A stretch of DNA of 64,000 bases from Umbilicaria muhlenbergii. Taxonomy: Eukaryota > Ascomycota > Lecanoromycetes > Umbilicariales > Umbilicariaceae. The notes under the pieces were generated by a model. It saw only the letters and a list, made by a program, of their open reading frames with translations. It was not told the DNA's origin and did not search any database. This document shows, piece by piece, positions 47,700-58,665 of this stretch; the first letter of the stretch is position 1; every line of letters starts with the position of its first letter. The stretch is taken from assembly GCA_000611775.1 (NCBI GenBank), contig KK106983.1, forward strand, positions 1 through 64,000, in the 5' to 3' direction. The position numbers and the translations under genes are program-made.

Positions 47700-48084
47700 A
47701 ACCCTTGCACCAGATCGCCTCTCTTGACCAGTTTACATTGTAGTTAAGGAAACACTGAACTTCAAGCATCTTGTTTGCCATTTTAGCTTTCCACGCTTCG
47801 GCACGAAACCTCCGTGGAAAATGTCCGCATTCGCCGGTCTTTTCCTAGCAAAACTGCTCCGATGACGCAGAACAATAGAGAGCCCCAATCCTCTCGCCAC
47901 ATCCCACTCCCGCCGCTGCAACTGCCCCCGTCGGTAATGTCCTCCAAACGCGCACAACACCGCGAACGTACTCCCGCACACAAAAGTTCCTCCCCAAACG
48001 AGGTCCTCAGGATTCCTCCCGCCCATCCTCGACCCCTCCCGCCACGCCAGACCCCGCCCACCAACCCAACCCCACCCCACCCCC
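47700..48084. other. Intergenic region, nothing firm
   Basis: About 385 bp between the MITE-like element and the stop of the secreted-protein candidate. Overlapping Pro- and Arg-rich open frames on both strands are composition artefacts. Confidence 0.45.
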
Positions 48085-48736
48085 CTACCCCTCCACCTGC
48101 ACCGCGGCCCCTGTGCCCAGCCCAATCGTCCCCTTCCCGACCTGATTCACCCCATCAAAAATAAAAAAAGTCCCCGCCCCGGCTCCATTCTGCGTCTCGA
48201 CATAATCCCCCAGCGCCCCGAGTGCCGCCGCAAGCACCCCCCACGACGTCTGGTGGTTATTCGCATTCATGACACCGACGGTCCAGTCGGTGTTGAACGA
48301 ATACCCCGTGCCGGGGATGAGCGCCGAGCCGGAAGGCGGCGAGAGGTGCTGCTCGCCGATGGAGAGGTAGGCCATTTGCAGGGCGAAGGCTAGGGAGGCG
48401 GATTGTGCAGGTTGCGGGGAGAGGATCGAGATGGAGATGTAGGTTGAGGATTGGGTTGCGCACCAGATGGTGGTGGAGGCGCGGGCGGAGAGGGGGTGGG
48501 TGCGGGGGGTGAGGGCGGGTGGGTGGGGAGGGGGTGGTTAGTTGCGAGGGGTGGGATGGGGTGGGGATGGGCGGACGGGGAGAGAAAAGAAGGACTTACT
48601 GTCCAGCGATTGTATTAGGAGAGTTAGCGCAGTGGGGAGGGCCGCGGGGTGAGAGGGAGAGGGAGAGGGGGGTGGCGGAGGTGATGACGGCGTTGTGAAG
48701 GAGGGCGAGGAGGAGGGGGGAAAGGATTGTGAGCAT
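48085..48736 (-). pseudogene. Candidate small secreted protein; exon junction cannot be resolved
   Basis: On the minus strand an ATG at 48736 starts a clear signal-peptide-like segment (MLTILSPLLLALLHNAV) and a stretch with one cysteine, ending at a good GTAAGT donor after 48600. A second frame, about 48,480 to 48,085, encodes TIWCATQSSTYISI, a Trp-Gly helix and the ending FFIFDGVNQVGKG. That ending recalls a family of small fungal secreted proteins of unknown function. The two pieces should be exons, but the minus strand between 48,594 and 48,391 contains no AG at all. The first AG (48,391-48,390) falls in the wrong phase and would remove conserved residues. The gene is therefore either damaged at the acceptor or spliced in a way I cannot see. 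Confidence 0.45.
48481..48538 (+). other. Dense G-tract sequence with G-quadruplex potential
   Basis: The plus strand here carries at least six runs of three or more G within 58 bases, separated by one to four bases. This fits the usual G4 pattern of four G-runs with short loops. It lies in the presumed intron of the secreted-protein candidate, on its template strand. Similar but weaker purine-rich tracts occur near 35,690-35,910 and 58,580-58,690. Confidence 0.6.
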
Positions 48737-49939
48737 GGTGGTTGGATTGAGATGAGGGGTATAGGGAGGGGAATTCTGGGGAAATATTGTGTGGATATGG
48801 GGTTATGAAGGGGAAGTGATGGAGATGTGGTAGGTTTCTTCGCGCATGGGAGGGGATTTTGCCATCTTGCAAGACCGTCTGTTGTCTTATTTTTGAGTGC
48901 GCATGGATGAACTCTTACGTAGATATTCCTGGTGAATGTCGCAATATACTCGTTGGGTCTCGAGACAAGATTCTCGAAAGTAGCCATGCGACAGTGTTTG
49001 AGAGTATGAGCACAGCCTTGGTTGCAAGGGTGGTACTACCTACCTCGGTAGGGCCATGCAATAAAGGAAGCGCCCAAGCCTCTGGCCGAGCGTAGGGCGG
49101 CTTTGCGCCTCTAGCGTTTCGACAGCGAGACATGGGCATAGGCATTCTCAAAGAACGCTATTGTGGTAGGGAGACACCATGTAGACAATGTAGTCGTATA
49201 TGTCGGGGATCTGAGAACGTTTTCGCGGTTGGCTGCTTTGTATTCCTTTAAGCCTACCAGCAAAGCCCTAAGTAGGTAGTGGCACCCTCAGTCCACAGGG
49301 TTATGCGGAGTTTGTTGGATCCCTTGACAACTACGCGGGTGCTATCAGAACCGTAGAAGGAGAATCGCATAACAAGTCATTGCAACAATGTTCGAGAGTG
49401 GGTGAGCCGTCGCTAATTTTGATTGGTGACATCGGGAACCCTCCTGGTGGTGCAGACATAGTCAACATTGCCCTTTTGAAAACCGTACAAGAGGCGGGTC
49501 CAATATCACTAGAAAGAATATGGACAGCATTCATGTCCTATGGATAATAGAATTCATGCTATCAAACAGGCAGAGAGTCGCTACACCCATTTCGGGTTAC
49601 AGTTCAGGTTTGAGGAACTCATGTATATATGCACTGTAATCACTATAAAGCTACAAGGCTATATGCCTCCACGCTATGGAGAGATAACCCCTCTGACTAG
49701 TCTCGAATGCGTCAACTGCAGTTCAGAAACATTAGCAACTGAGAGCTGCTGTATGACTAATGCCTATCTTATATGCGGTGATTTCCGAAATGTGAGGATC
49801 AAGGAAGGTGCTCACGCCTGAATGAATAGCTAGAAGTCGTCAACAGATGGTCAACTCATCCCGTTCTCACAATGTCCCGTCACTACCACTACCCACGTCT
49901 GGAAACTTCTCACAGCGCGCCAGGACGGCTACGAACAAG
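48737..49939. other. Intergenic region, nothing recognised
   Basis: About 1.2 kb. It should hold the promoter of the secreted-protein candidate and the 3' side of the next minus-strand gene. Short open frames on both strands show no motif. Confidence 0.45.
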
Positions 49940-50716
49940 TCAGCTTATCAAGATCCGCAACGGTGTCACTGCAACAGGATGGAACCGACCGCCAGCATAC
50001 AAGGCATAGCTCGCCTCGTTTGTAACCGACTGCGCCGCATTCAAGTTCACCGCGTCTTGAGTAGTAATAGCAGGGCTGCCGTGGCTGGGACCCGGCCCAT
50101 AAAAATACACCAACGACCGTATAATAACTCCATACTGATTGGCAGCCAGTCGATTCTCGCTGGGCACAAACTTGTTGTTAATCACGCTTGGGCACATCGC
50201 GTTGGTCGGTATGCCGCCTACTTGCCAGAACAGAGGGCATAGGATGATCCAGTTATTGCCCTTAGTGTGAAGTATTGTGGTTCTTGGGTTGTCTCGACAG
50301 ACATTCCAAAGTACAACGGTGTTTGGATTGCCTTCGTTTAGGCAGACGAAGGTGGGAGGAGCCGTGGCTGCACCAGCGTGGAAGGCATCGTTGGTGGTGA
50401 GGGTGACTGGAGACCCATCTATCATGCTTTGGAAGACTCGTAGGACAGTGGGCCGGTTGTTGTTTGTTTTGAAGAATGCTTTGAAGCCGTGCGGAGAAGA
50501 AGTGCCCATTCTCGCATCGCCGACGACACCTCGTAATGCGCCAGTAAGGAGCGGAAGGATCGTTTGTAGTTGTTGAGCGTTGGAATTGGGTTCCCCGGAG
50601 CCACAGAAGAGCATTTCGTAATTGCCACTGGTCGCCTTATCCAAAAAAGAGTTGCTTGCACTGACAAGACCGGTGAGAGCAAGCGCAAGCCAGCATTGAG
50701 AGAGTTTGAGAAGCAT
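49940..50716 (-). CDS. Secreted protein resembling fungal M35/lysine-specific metallopeptidase-like proteins, without HExxH, 258 aa
   Basis: The single open frame starts with a signal peptide (about residues 1-20, ending near VSA-SN), so the product should be secreted. Several cysteines are spread along it, including CGSG, FVCLN, VCRD and LCPLFW. The segments WIILCPLFW and the C-terminal TTQDAVNLNAAQSVTNEASYALYAGG resemble fungal proteins related to aspzincin or Lys-specific metallopeptidases. In those a zinc-binding HExxH stands between the two blocks. Here that position reads NQYGVIIRSLVYFYG with no HExxH, so the protein is probably not an active zinc peptidase. It may be an inactive homologue or effector-like protein. 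The family call is tentative; the reading frame and signal peptide are clear. Confidence 0.65.
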   Translation of the reverse strand: MLLKLSQCWLALALTGLVSASNSFLDKATSGNYEMLFCGSGEPNSNAQQLQTILPLLTGALRGVVGDARMGTSSPHGFKAFFKTNNNRPTVLRVFQSMIDGSPVTLTTNDAFHAGAATAPPTFVCLNEGNPNTVVLWNVCRDNPRTTILHTKGNNWIILCPLFWQVGGIPTNAMCPSVINNKFVPSENRLAANQYGVIIRSLVYFYGPGPSHGSPAITTQDAVNLNAAQSVTNEASYALYAGGRFHPVAVTPLRILIS

Positions 50717-52226
50717 GATGTGGATGACAGTCGGAAAGGAAAAGTCAGTACATCAACAAATGATCTGAATCAAAGAGTAGCAACTTTTGAGGCTTGGGAG
50801 GTATGGTGATATAACCTAATATTACAGAGCACAACGTAGGAGACATGCAAGAGCAGCGTGCTATTGTCATTGAAACCGTTCAGCCCTTCTTGTTATATCA
50901 CAACTCGCAAAAGCTCCTGTAAAGGTATGGGGTGCCCCGGGTGGACTGGCATGCGGGAATCAACGCGATCGCGAGCCAATCATTGGATAGCGCACTGGCT
51001 CAAAGCCCCGACGGGGAAGGCGGCGGAAAAGGCGGCAGGAAAGGCGGCGGAAAGACTCAAGACACAGCCTCGTTTCAGGTTTGGTGGAGTTGCAAGAGCA
51101 AGTACCTCACTTTCGTCCATGTTGTTCCCTGAAAGCGACAACAGCTAAACTACTATTCACATGTCAACCCACAAATGTGGGATGCGCAATCCGACTGACG
51201 AAAGGAATGCACAAAAAGTGAAGCAGCGGAAAGAGGATAAGACTGAAGATAGCTTGACAAGTTCGCTCTTTGCGCCTGGACTTTACAGGCTTTGATCTAT
51301 CGGAAACGATGGCCAAGTGGTTGGGCTTGTTGCATTAGATCTTTGCTTCCTAGCCGCATTCTCTTCTGGGCCTTTGGCCTCTGGTCCAGCAGGGAGACTT
51401 GTGGGTCACATCTCAAAGAGACGAAAGTTGTCAAACAGACCATAGTTGAAGGACTGGAAGTGTAGTAGGACAGTGGGGTTCGGGAGCCAGCGTGGCACGA
51501 CGGTTGCGGGAGAGGAGCCATCGGCTGTCCCTGCTATTCTGCTTTCGGCGCGGAATAATTTAAAGCCGTTGGATGACGCTGTAACGTAGTGCCATTAGTA
51601 TTGCTCCTCTACCCTTTGCGCTTATGCTGGACATACCTTAGGGCTTAAAGCAAAGACTGTGCATGTTGGTACCTTACCGGGACTCCGATGAGTCCAAGCC
51701 TCGTGCCTTGCTCGCCCCTGGCAGCAGTTGAACTCCATTTCTCTACCACCAGTATGTGGAGCTTGACATTACACGGCGGTTGTGGTCCTCACGGGAGGGC
51801 CCGAAGTTGGCGATTGGTGTGTGGGTAATTGCCAGAACGTCCGGATTTGGTCTGTACCCGGGTGGTGGAGGGCCACCATAACAGCTGATAGCTGGGCTCT
51901 GATACACGGCATAAGCATTTACGAGATACAAATCCGCTCACAGTGGCTTCAAATGGAGATGGAAAAGCCTGAGTAGTGCTGTTCGGCTTCTGTTCTCCTC
52001 TGCAGATCCTATTGTGAATGACAGCGGGATGCAGCCAACTGTTGGAGTGAAACGCTCTCACCTCACTAATCCGGACGCCGTAAATCAATTGATGTTGACA
52101 TTCGCAAGCTCCTTTCCCCCCGCAAAGACTTCTAAATCTTAGCCAACGTCGTTGTTGGCGTGCATACTCGAACCACCGAGTCACTGCTTTGCTACAGTAG
52201 TGTCTTTGCTTCTATCTTCTCGCACC
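50717..52226. other. Intergenic region, nothing recognised
   Basis: About 1.5 kb separates two divergent genes. A short imperfect AAGGCGGC-type tandem array lies near 51,017-51,053. No gene or RNA is recognised. Confidence 0.45.
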
Positions 52227-53108
52227 ATGTCTTCTTACACGTCTCCGGAAGAACTTGACGAAGCCTACTCTACACTATCCGCAACATTCCGAACCGGGCG
52301 GACCAAATCCCTCGCCTGGCGAAAATGGCAGCTCAAGCAATTCTGGTGGATGATCGTCGCCAACGAGGAGCGAATAATGCAGGCTCTCTACGAAGATCTC
52401 CACCGACACCCCATGGAGTCCAAAATCGTGGATATCCATGGCTTGAAAGTCGAGATCATGGACTACATCACCCACCTCGAAGAATGGGCGGCGGACGAGA
52501 TCCCCGACGCAGGGTTCATTTTCGGTACGCTGGGGAAAGCACGGATCCGGAAAGGGCCCCTGGGAGTGGCACTCGTTATAGGGCCTTGGAACTTCCCTTT
52601 CGCACTCACGCTTCAGCCGGCTGTAGCGGCCACTGCTGCTGGTTGTTGCGTTATAATTAAGCCATCGGAGATATCGAGGGCTGCAGAAAAGCTGATGAAG
52701 GAGCTAGTCGCCACCTACTTGGACCCAACGGCCATTCGACTGGTTACCGATGGACCTGGAGAGACGGGTGAGATCCTGAAACCCCGATTCAACCATGTGT
52801 TCTTTACCGGTTCGAGCAAGGTGGCCAGGTTTATCACCCAGGCGACGGCTAAGCATCTGACGCCAACGGTCCTCGAACTGGGCGGTCAGAGCCCTGCGAT
52901 AGTTTGTGCGAGTGCCGATGTCAATCTCGCGGCGAAGAGAATCGCGTGGGTCAAGTGGATGGCGGGCGAGAAGGTGATTATGGGCTTCACAAAGGGAGCC
53001 TCTCCTCTCGCTTCTTATAGCTGCTACTCGGCGTCTGAAAAGTTAGGAGATACCCCTTTTGTTCGGCAGAGCTTGGGACGGCGACAATTACTTCGTCCTA
53101 AACATTAA
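52227..53108 (+). pseudogene. Truncated ALDH3-like (fatty) aldehyde dehydrogenase, 293 aa
   Basis: The frame encodes the NAD-binding half of a class-3-type aldehyde dehydrogenase. It has GPWNFPFALTLQP, KPSEIS and FTGSSKVARFI, followed by LELGGQSPAIV, which carries the catalytic glutamate. The match ends at RIAWVKWM, where relatives continue with the cysteine-bearing NAGQICL block. Instead the frame runs 45 residues through unrelated sequence to a stop at 53106-53108. The catalytic cysteine and about 200 C-terminal residues are thus absent; the family is usually 450-550 aa. A following 29-residue open tail (53071-53160, AWDGDNYFVLN...) is in another frame and of unknown origin. I read the locus as a broken gene, with a rearrangement break near 52,960. 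Confidence 0.8.
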
Positions 53109-53160
53109 TCAGAGGATGCTCGCTCTGAGTCCCTTGGAGCGTGAGGAAGCTTGGATGTAG

Positions 53161-53541
53161 AATGCATTGTGGAGAGAAGATAGTGAGGCGAGGAAGTGAG
53201 TGAGCTGCAGAAAGGTTGAAGCGCTCGACAGGACACCCGGCAAGCAGTGTATGAGGTCAAGAGAAGCACCAACCCTCAAACGGGGGTGAGGGATCCATTC
53301 ATGCGTTCTAGCAGATGGGCTATTCGGCCTTGGCTCAAGTTCCGCCGCAAAGCTCGCCATGCCCACATGCCACGTGCTGCAAGCTCCGTCGAAATACGCG
53401 GTGCCCGAACCGACTTTTCCACATCTGCAATATCGTACACCGAGCCGCCCCCTCTGCGATACCACTAGCATGGTCAAAGCCATCGCAACCCCGTAGAGTC
53501 CAGATGCGTCCACGCCACCACCCAGCACAGACGCTAGCCAA
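53161..53541. other. Region between the truncated dehydrogenase and the Pal1 gene
   Basis: A minus-strand open frame of 147 codons covers 53109-53552 but shows no motif and overlaps the Pal1 end; I do not call it. The 3' UTR of Pal1 should lie here. Confidence 0.4.
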
Positions 53542-54694
53542 CTACTCGCCATGTTTACTCCTCCCCCAACTCCCCAGCCTCTTCCTCAACCCCCCAGCCG
53601 CGCTCCTCCCCGTAGTATTACTGCGCCTGACCTCACCCCGCCACTCACTGTAACTCTGCCCGTCACCGACCGGCGTATCGGCTGCAGCAGTGGAGCGGCG
53701 CGGCCTGGACGTCATTTCGATGCCGGAGCCGGCGTCGGAGATCATGTGCCGGTGGTTCTTGTGTTCTTTGAGGGCTTTTTCGATGGAGTAGGAGGGCTCG
53801 CCTTTGCCTTTGAGGTCGTCGGGGAGGTATTCCTGTGCGAATGAGTATTGGAGTAAGTGCGGATGCAATGGGGAGGAAAGAAAGGGGGGGATATGGACAT
53901 ACGACGCCTGGCCAGCGTTTGTAGTTGCCGCCGTCTTCGATCATCAGATTGGCGCCTTCTTCGTAGTCGTAGACGCGGCCGTCGCGGTCGGGGATACCGG
54001 GTGGGACTATGGCGACGCCGTCGAGGGGACGGTGCTTTTGTATGCTGTCGATGATCTTTTCACGGGGTGTAGCTTTCAAGGCCTCTTGGTTGGAGGCAGC
54101 TACTGCCTCGAGAGGGCTGCTTGTGAGGGAGGTGTTTCTCGCAAGTAACGTGGCATCGTAGGGTCCATCGTGATGGTATGATCCTCCACTCCAATCTAGT
54201 TTGTCGATGGTGTCGGGACCGACCATGTGCTGTTTGCGGAGATGGGGAGCTCGGTTTGCGAGTTTGGTTTCTCGCTTTATCACGTCGAGGGGTCGGTGCG
54301 ATTTGTCGCCTGGGTATCGGGAGGAGAGAGAGCTGGTTCGGGCTCGGCCGTTGGTGGATGTGGGGACTTCGGTTGAGTCTACACTTTGGCGCGGTGTACT
54401 CGACGCTTCTGTTCCGGAAAGCTCTTTTCGGTGGGTAAAGCGTTCCTGGCGGGGGCTGGCGGAGGCAGAAGCGGGAGGTGAAGGGTACTCATGACGGCTA
54501 CCAGAGGTTTGGCGGACGTGGACGGACGGGCTCTTCTTCGGGTTTTCGGTCATTGGAGGGGATGGATATGGGTTGTTAGAACTAAAGGTTGAGCGGTAAT
54601 GGGTACCAGGACCCGTCTCTTCGCTGGGTCCTGGCGCATTGAGAGGATCGAGGAGGTATTTGGAGGCCTGTCGCGAGAGCGGAACAACAGTCAT
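53542..54694 (-). CDS. pal1: Pal1 cell-morphology protein, two exons, 360 aa
   Basis: Exons 54694-53903 and 53832-53542, with a 70-bp intron, join in phase to 360 codons plus stop. The Pal1 domain is plain: MVGPDTIDKLD, YHHDGPYDATLLARN, ALKATPREKIIDS, HRPLDGVAIVPPG, YDYEEGANLM and, across the intron, GNYKRWPGVEYLPDDLKGKGEPSYSIEKALKxHK. Fission yeast Pal1 localises to growth sites and supports cylindrical shape; relatives act with endocytic patch proteins. The N-terminal 150 residues are Ser/Pro/Arg-rich and disordered, typical for the family. Start at the ATG of MTVVPLSRQ, in front of the YLLDPLNAP block; an extra upstream exon cannot be ruled out. The gene is divergent from Usb1. Confidence 0.92.
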
Positions 54695-55373
54695 TCTTCG
54701 AATACTCGTACTTGAGATGCTTGATGGCGCCGTTCATGCAGGTGGTGCTTGGTATGCCACGTGGGATGGTAGCTCTTCCGGTAGAGTGCTCGTGCTTACC
54801 CAATGCTTGTCGGCCGTAGTCTCCATTCTTGGTGTTGTTCAGACCGGACGATTCGAGGGATGGGATGGAAAGATCAATGAGGGGAACGACGGAGGCAGTT
54901 GATTCGAGGGAGAAGAGGGAGAAGGAATGGAATACAATTGAAAAGAAAAAGAAAAGAAAACTCGAACCCGAAAAGGAGCGTCGGCACTCTCGTTGTCGAG
55001 TAAGCAGGCCGGGGTGGAGCTTGAGCCTGCGCAGCTTGCGCGTTGAGCTCCGCAGCCTGCCCTGAAGCCGCACTCCTGCACCCAAGCCCCGGCCCGGACC
55101 TGGCCGCGATACGTCATCGCTCGCTTCCCGCTCCAGATGGGATGAGACCGCGTGGGCAGGTGAGGCAGGCGAGGCAGGCAGCCGGTCGTGCCGGTGAGGC
55201 AGCCCCTCCCTCCCCACCCTGCCACCGGACGTCCATTGAAGATACCCAAACTCCCAATCGCAATCCCTGCGCACAAGACAATGTGAGCTGAGTCAGGAGG
55301 CTTCACTCTAGAAGCGCCAAACCTGCACCTCTTTTGGCTCAGCGGGATCCTCCGATCAGGCACGCATGAAAAG
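54695..55373. promoter_or_regulatory. Divergent promoter between Pal1 and Usb1
   Basis: About 680 bp between two oppositely transcribed genes. It contains a CT/GA-rich stretch near 54,905-54,980 (purine-rich on the plus strand) and GC-rich repeats of GAGGCAGGC near 55,159-55,202. No specific operator is recognised. Confidence 0.45.
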
Positions 55374-56489
55374 ATGAAGACCGCTCTGGTCAACTACTCG
55401 GACTCGGATGACTCGGAAGATCACACTGCGCACGCTCTCCCACCTCGCACCCTGAAGAGAAAACGCGATGGTCTTGATAATGCCGTCCCGGATCTGCCAC
55501 CACTGCCCGCTACCTTCCATGATCTGTACGCTTCAACGACAAGAGCCAGCAGCCAGGACGACCCAAGTATGCATGGTGGTCGCCAACGTGTGATATCGCA
55601 TGTCGAAGGGAACTGGCCGACACATGTCTACCTAGAGTGTAAGCACTGTCTTGAGGACTTGATGACTCTACAAGGGATGCTCGCTGATGGGGTGGAGGGT
55701 ATTCTACTCCAACAGAATCGACTCTCTTATCTCATATTGTCTCCGGTCTCAACAAAACACAGAATGGCGAGGCGGGACCCATCCACAGTTTGCTGAAGAG
55801 CGATCTTGGCGCGGAATTGCCGCTCCACATCAGTCTATCGCGGCCGATCATGCTACTGACCGATCAACGCCAGCCGTTTGCAGAGCTGCTTGAACAGTCA
55901 ATCCTGCAGGTATCGATACGCCCGTGAGTTGATATGTGAGGCACGGCAACCGCGGCTAGGGCTAATGCTACGTTCCAGCTTCGTCGTGTCGGTCAAAAGC
56001 ATGGACTGGGTGGGGAACCTGGAGAAAACACGTTGGTTCCTGGTACTCCGCATGGTCAAGCCCGACAATGATGGTCTAGGTAAGCTTCTACGGACGACAA
56101 ATCAGGCAGTGGAGACCTTTGGACAGCCGCTGTTGTATTCGGCTTCGCAGTCCCAAAGTCGTCATTCAATGAGGTCACGAGGGACCGCGAGGGTGTCTAG
56201 ATCCACACGAGGTGGGAGGTTCCATGCTGTCCATGGTTCGAGAGACCGCAGTCAGCCAGACCAGGCACTAGATGATGAAGATTTGTCCTCGCACTTCCAT
56301 ATCAGCATCGGATGGACTTTGGATCCACCCTCCACAGAGCTTACAGAGCGCACCAAAGTCGCAGATCTTGGGGATATCCTGGCTTTGAAGATAGCAGTAA
56401 AGGCGGTCAAGGTCAAGATTGGTAATGCTATCACTGTGATATCGCTGCCTACCAAGGTAGAAGAAGGGAAGGGTCTTATTGGATCTTGA
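55374..56489 (+). CDS. usb1: U6 snRNA phosphodiesterase Usb1, three exons, 333 aa
   Basis: Exons 55374-55638, 55698-55923 and 55979-56489, with introns of 59 and 55 bp, join in phase to 333 codons plus stop. Usb1 is a 2H-phosphoesterase-type 3'-5' exonuclease that trims the oligo(U) tail of U6 snRNA in the nucleus. Both catalytic HxS motifs are present: HISLSRP (His about 132) and HISIGW (His about 271). The family blocks GNWPTHVYLEW and VSVKSMDWVGNLEKTRWFLVLR are restored by splicing. The N-terminal Asp/Ser-rich segment (YSDSDDSED) is usual. An insertion of about 50 polar residues before the second motif is longer than in yeasts. The gene looks intact. Confidence 0.93.
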
Positions 56490-56897
56490 CGAATGGTAGA
56501 ATTGTAGTTAGCTTTACCGCAGACGTAGATCATTGCTTGAGGATGAAGATGTCCTGAAATACAGCGCACTAACAAGAACAAAAGAGATTCAACTAATGGA
56601 CCACATTCGTACAAGTCTGGTCCTGTGGCGGCCAGCGTTGATTTGTTAATCTCATCATCCGACCCGTTCCCAAGCACGCCAAGTGACGAGCTGGCGGATT
56701 CCCCACGCCCCCCAGCGCAGGGTCTAGGTTCGTCCGAAGCAGCAAAGCGGTGCAATTGGTACCCCCACGCGAATTATACCTGAAGAGCCATATGCAAGCC
56801 AAAACATTTGCAACACGCTGTGAAGCCCAGTGGACATGGGCAATCAACCAGCCTTATGACTATAACGACCTGATGAATATAGATTCTCTCCCACTAC
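56490..56897. other. Intergenic region upstream of the phosphotransferase gene
   Basis: About 410 bp. It contains the Usb1 3' end and the promoter of the next gene. Minus-strand open frames here have no motif. Confidence 0.45.
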
Positions 56898-58665
56898 ATG
56901 TCTATCCTCCCTTTGCATAGACAGGACGACACCAGCCCACACATTCTCCCGAGCACCGAATCGGCCGTGATGGGCAAAAGTATGGCAGCCTTCAGAACCT
57001 TCCCTCGCATCTTCGGCTTCATGAGCCCACATGCAAGATCAGCAGCTAATCGTGGTACTATCATAGGCAAAGCAACCATCGAGTGCGTCTCGGAAGAAGC
57101 GCTCGTGCACCTGAAATCCTACAAGTACTCCAGCGTCGACAAATCCTTCATCTCGCGTTACATCCTTTCGCACTACGTACGTACGGCGCCTACACAGACC
57201 CTGACAAGGCAAGAGACTGATATCATTCGGGCGGCATAGTGGACAGCGTTTGTGGAATTATTACCGCTATGGCTCGCACCGAACATGGTCACCCTTCTCG
57301 GGTTCTTTTTCATTCTGGGCAACGTTTTGTTGCTGGTGATATTCATGCCGGACTTGGTTGGACCGGTACGACCAACTTGTCTACACGGACAGAGGGACGG
57401 ATCGAGGGCTGTGTTTGCAGCAATGCTAAGTCGGCGTTTAGGGTCCGAGTTGGTTATACTATAGCTTTGCTTTCGGCTTGTGGATGTGAGTGGCGGCGAA
57501 GGACCAACACTGTGAGGTGAGAAGAGTTTGTTGACTTCGATCTAGGTATTCGACCATGGACAATGTAGACGGAAAACAAGCCCGACGAACCGGTCAATCC
57601 AGTGGACTAGGAGAATTATTCGAGTAAGCCACTACTCCCCCCCCCCTTGGCAGTCCAAAGCTTCCCTTCTGACCAATGCACAGCCACGGCATCGACTCCT
57701 TGAACTGTACATTAGCCAGCCTCCTCGAAACAGCCGCAATAGGACTCGGGTCCTCCCCCAAAGGCGTCTTCACCGCCCTGGTGCCCTGCCTCCCCATGTT
57801 CTTCTCGACCTGGGAAACCTACCACACGCACACGCTCTATCTCGGCTACTTCAACGGCCCAACCGGTAACCCCCCCCCCTTCTCTCTCTCCCCCCCACGC
57901 CACCTCCACATCCCATCCCATCACTAACAACCCCCGTCTCACACAGAAGGTCTAATAATCGCCTGCACGATAATGATCCTCTCCGGCCAACACGGCCCCT
58001 CCCTCTGGTCCCAACCCCTCAGCCACCTCCTCGGCTTCCCCTCCCTCCTCGGCAGCACCTCCATCCTCGACATCTGGGTGCCCCTCATCCTCAGCACATT
58101 CCTCCTCCTACACCTCCCCTTCTGCATCCACAACGTCGTCCGCGCGCGGCGCGCTCAATCCCTCCCCCTCGCCCCCGTATTCCTCGAATGGACGCCCATG
58201 CTCGTCTACACGCTGGGCATCTACCTGTGGCTGTACTCGCCGCACTCGACGCTCGTGGCGTCGAACCACCTGGTGCTGTTCTGCGCGACCATGTCGCTCG
58301 TCTTCGGGCGTATGACGACCAAGATCATCCTGGCGCACCTGACGCGGCAGCCGTTCCCGTACTGGACGGTCTTGCTGGCGCCGCTGCTGGGGGGCGCGCT
58401 GTTGGGGAATCTGCCGCGGGTGGGGCTGCCGGCGGTGCGGGCGGCGACGGAGCTGTGGTATCTGCGCGGGTATTTGGCGTTTGCGGCGGTGGTGTATGGG
58501 CGGTGGGCGCTGCTGGTGGTCGATAGTATTTGTAAGTATTTGGGGATCAATTGTTTGACGATTAGTGAGAGGCCGGCGCCGGGGCAGGTGAGGGAGGGGG
58601 AGGGGGGGTTGCCGAGTGTGGAGAAGAGGGTGGTGGATGGGGGTACGGTGCGGAAGGGGGATTGA
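56898..58665 (+). CDS. CDP-alcohol phosphotransferase (ethanolamine/cholinephosphotransferase), six exons, up to 475 aa
   Basis: Exons 56898-57176, 57240-57365, 57442-57485, 57546-57623, 57684-57865 and 57947-58665, with introns of 63, 76, 60, 60 and 81 bp, join in phase. The CDP-alcohol phosphatidyltransferase signature DG(x)2AR(x)8G(x)3D(x)3D is read across intron 4 as DGKQARRTGQSSGLGELFD followed by HGID. The enzyme transfers phosphoethanolamine or phosphocholine from the CDP-alcohol to diacylglycerol in the ER or Golgi membrane, the last step of the Kennedy pathway. Eight to ten membrane helices are visible. Conserved sequence starts at LKSYKYSSVD, so the true start could also be the ATG at 56970 or 57021; I give the longest frame. 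Exon 6 is strongly GC-rich. Choline or ethanolamine preference cannot be told. Confidence 0.92.

Noticed and set aside
53109-53552. Minus-strand open frame of 147 codons between the dehydrogenase remnant and Pal1.
   Set aside because: No motif, no plausible splice link to Pal1, and it overlaps the end of the Pal1 frame.
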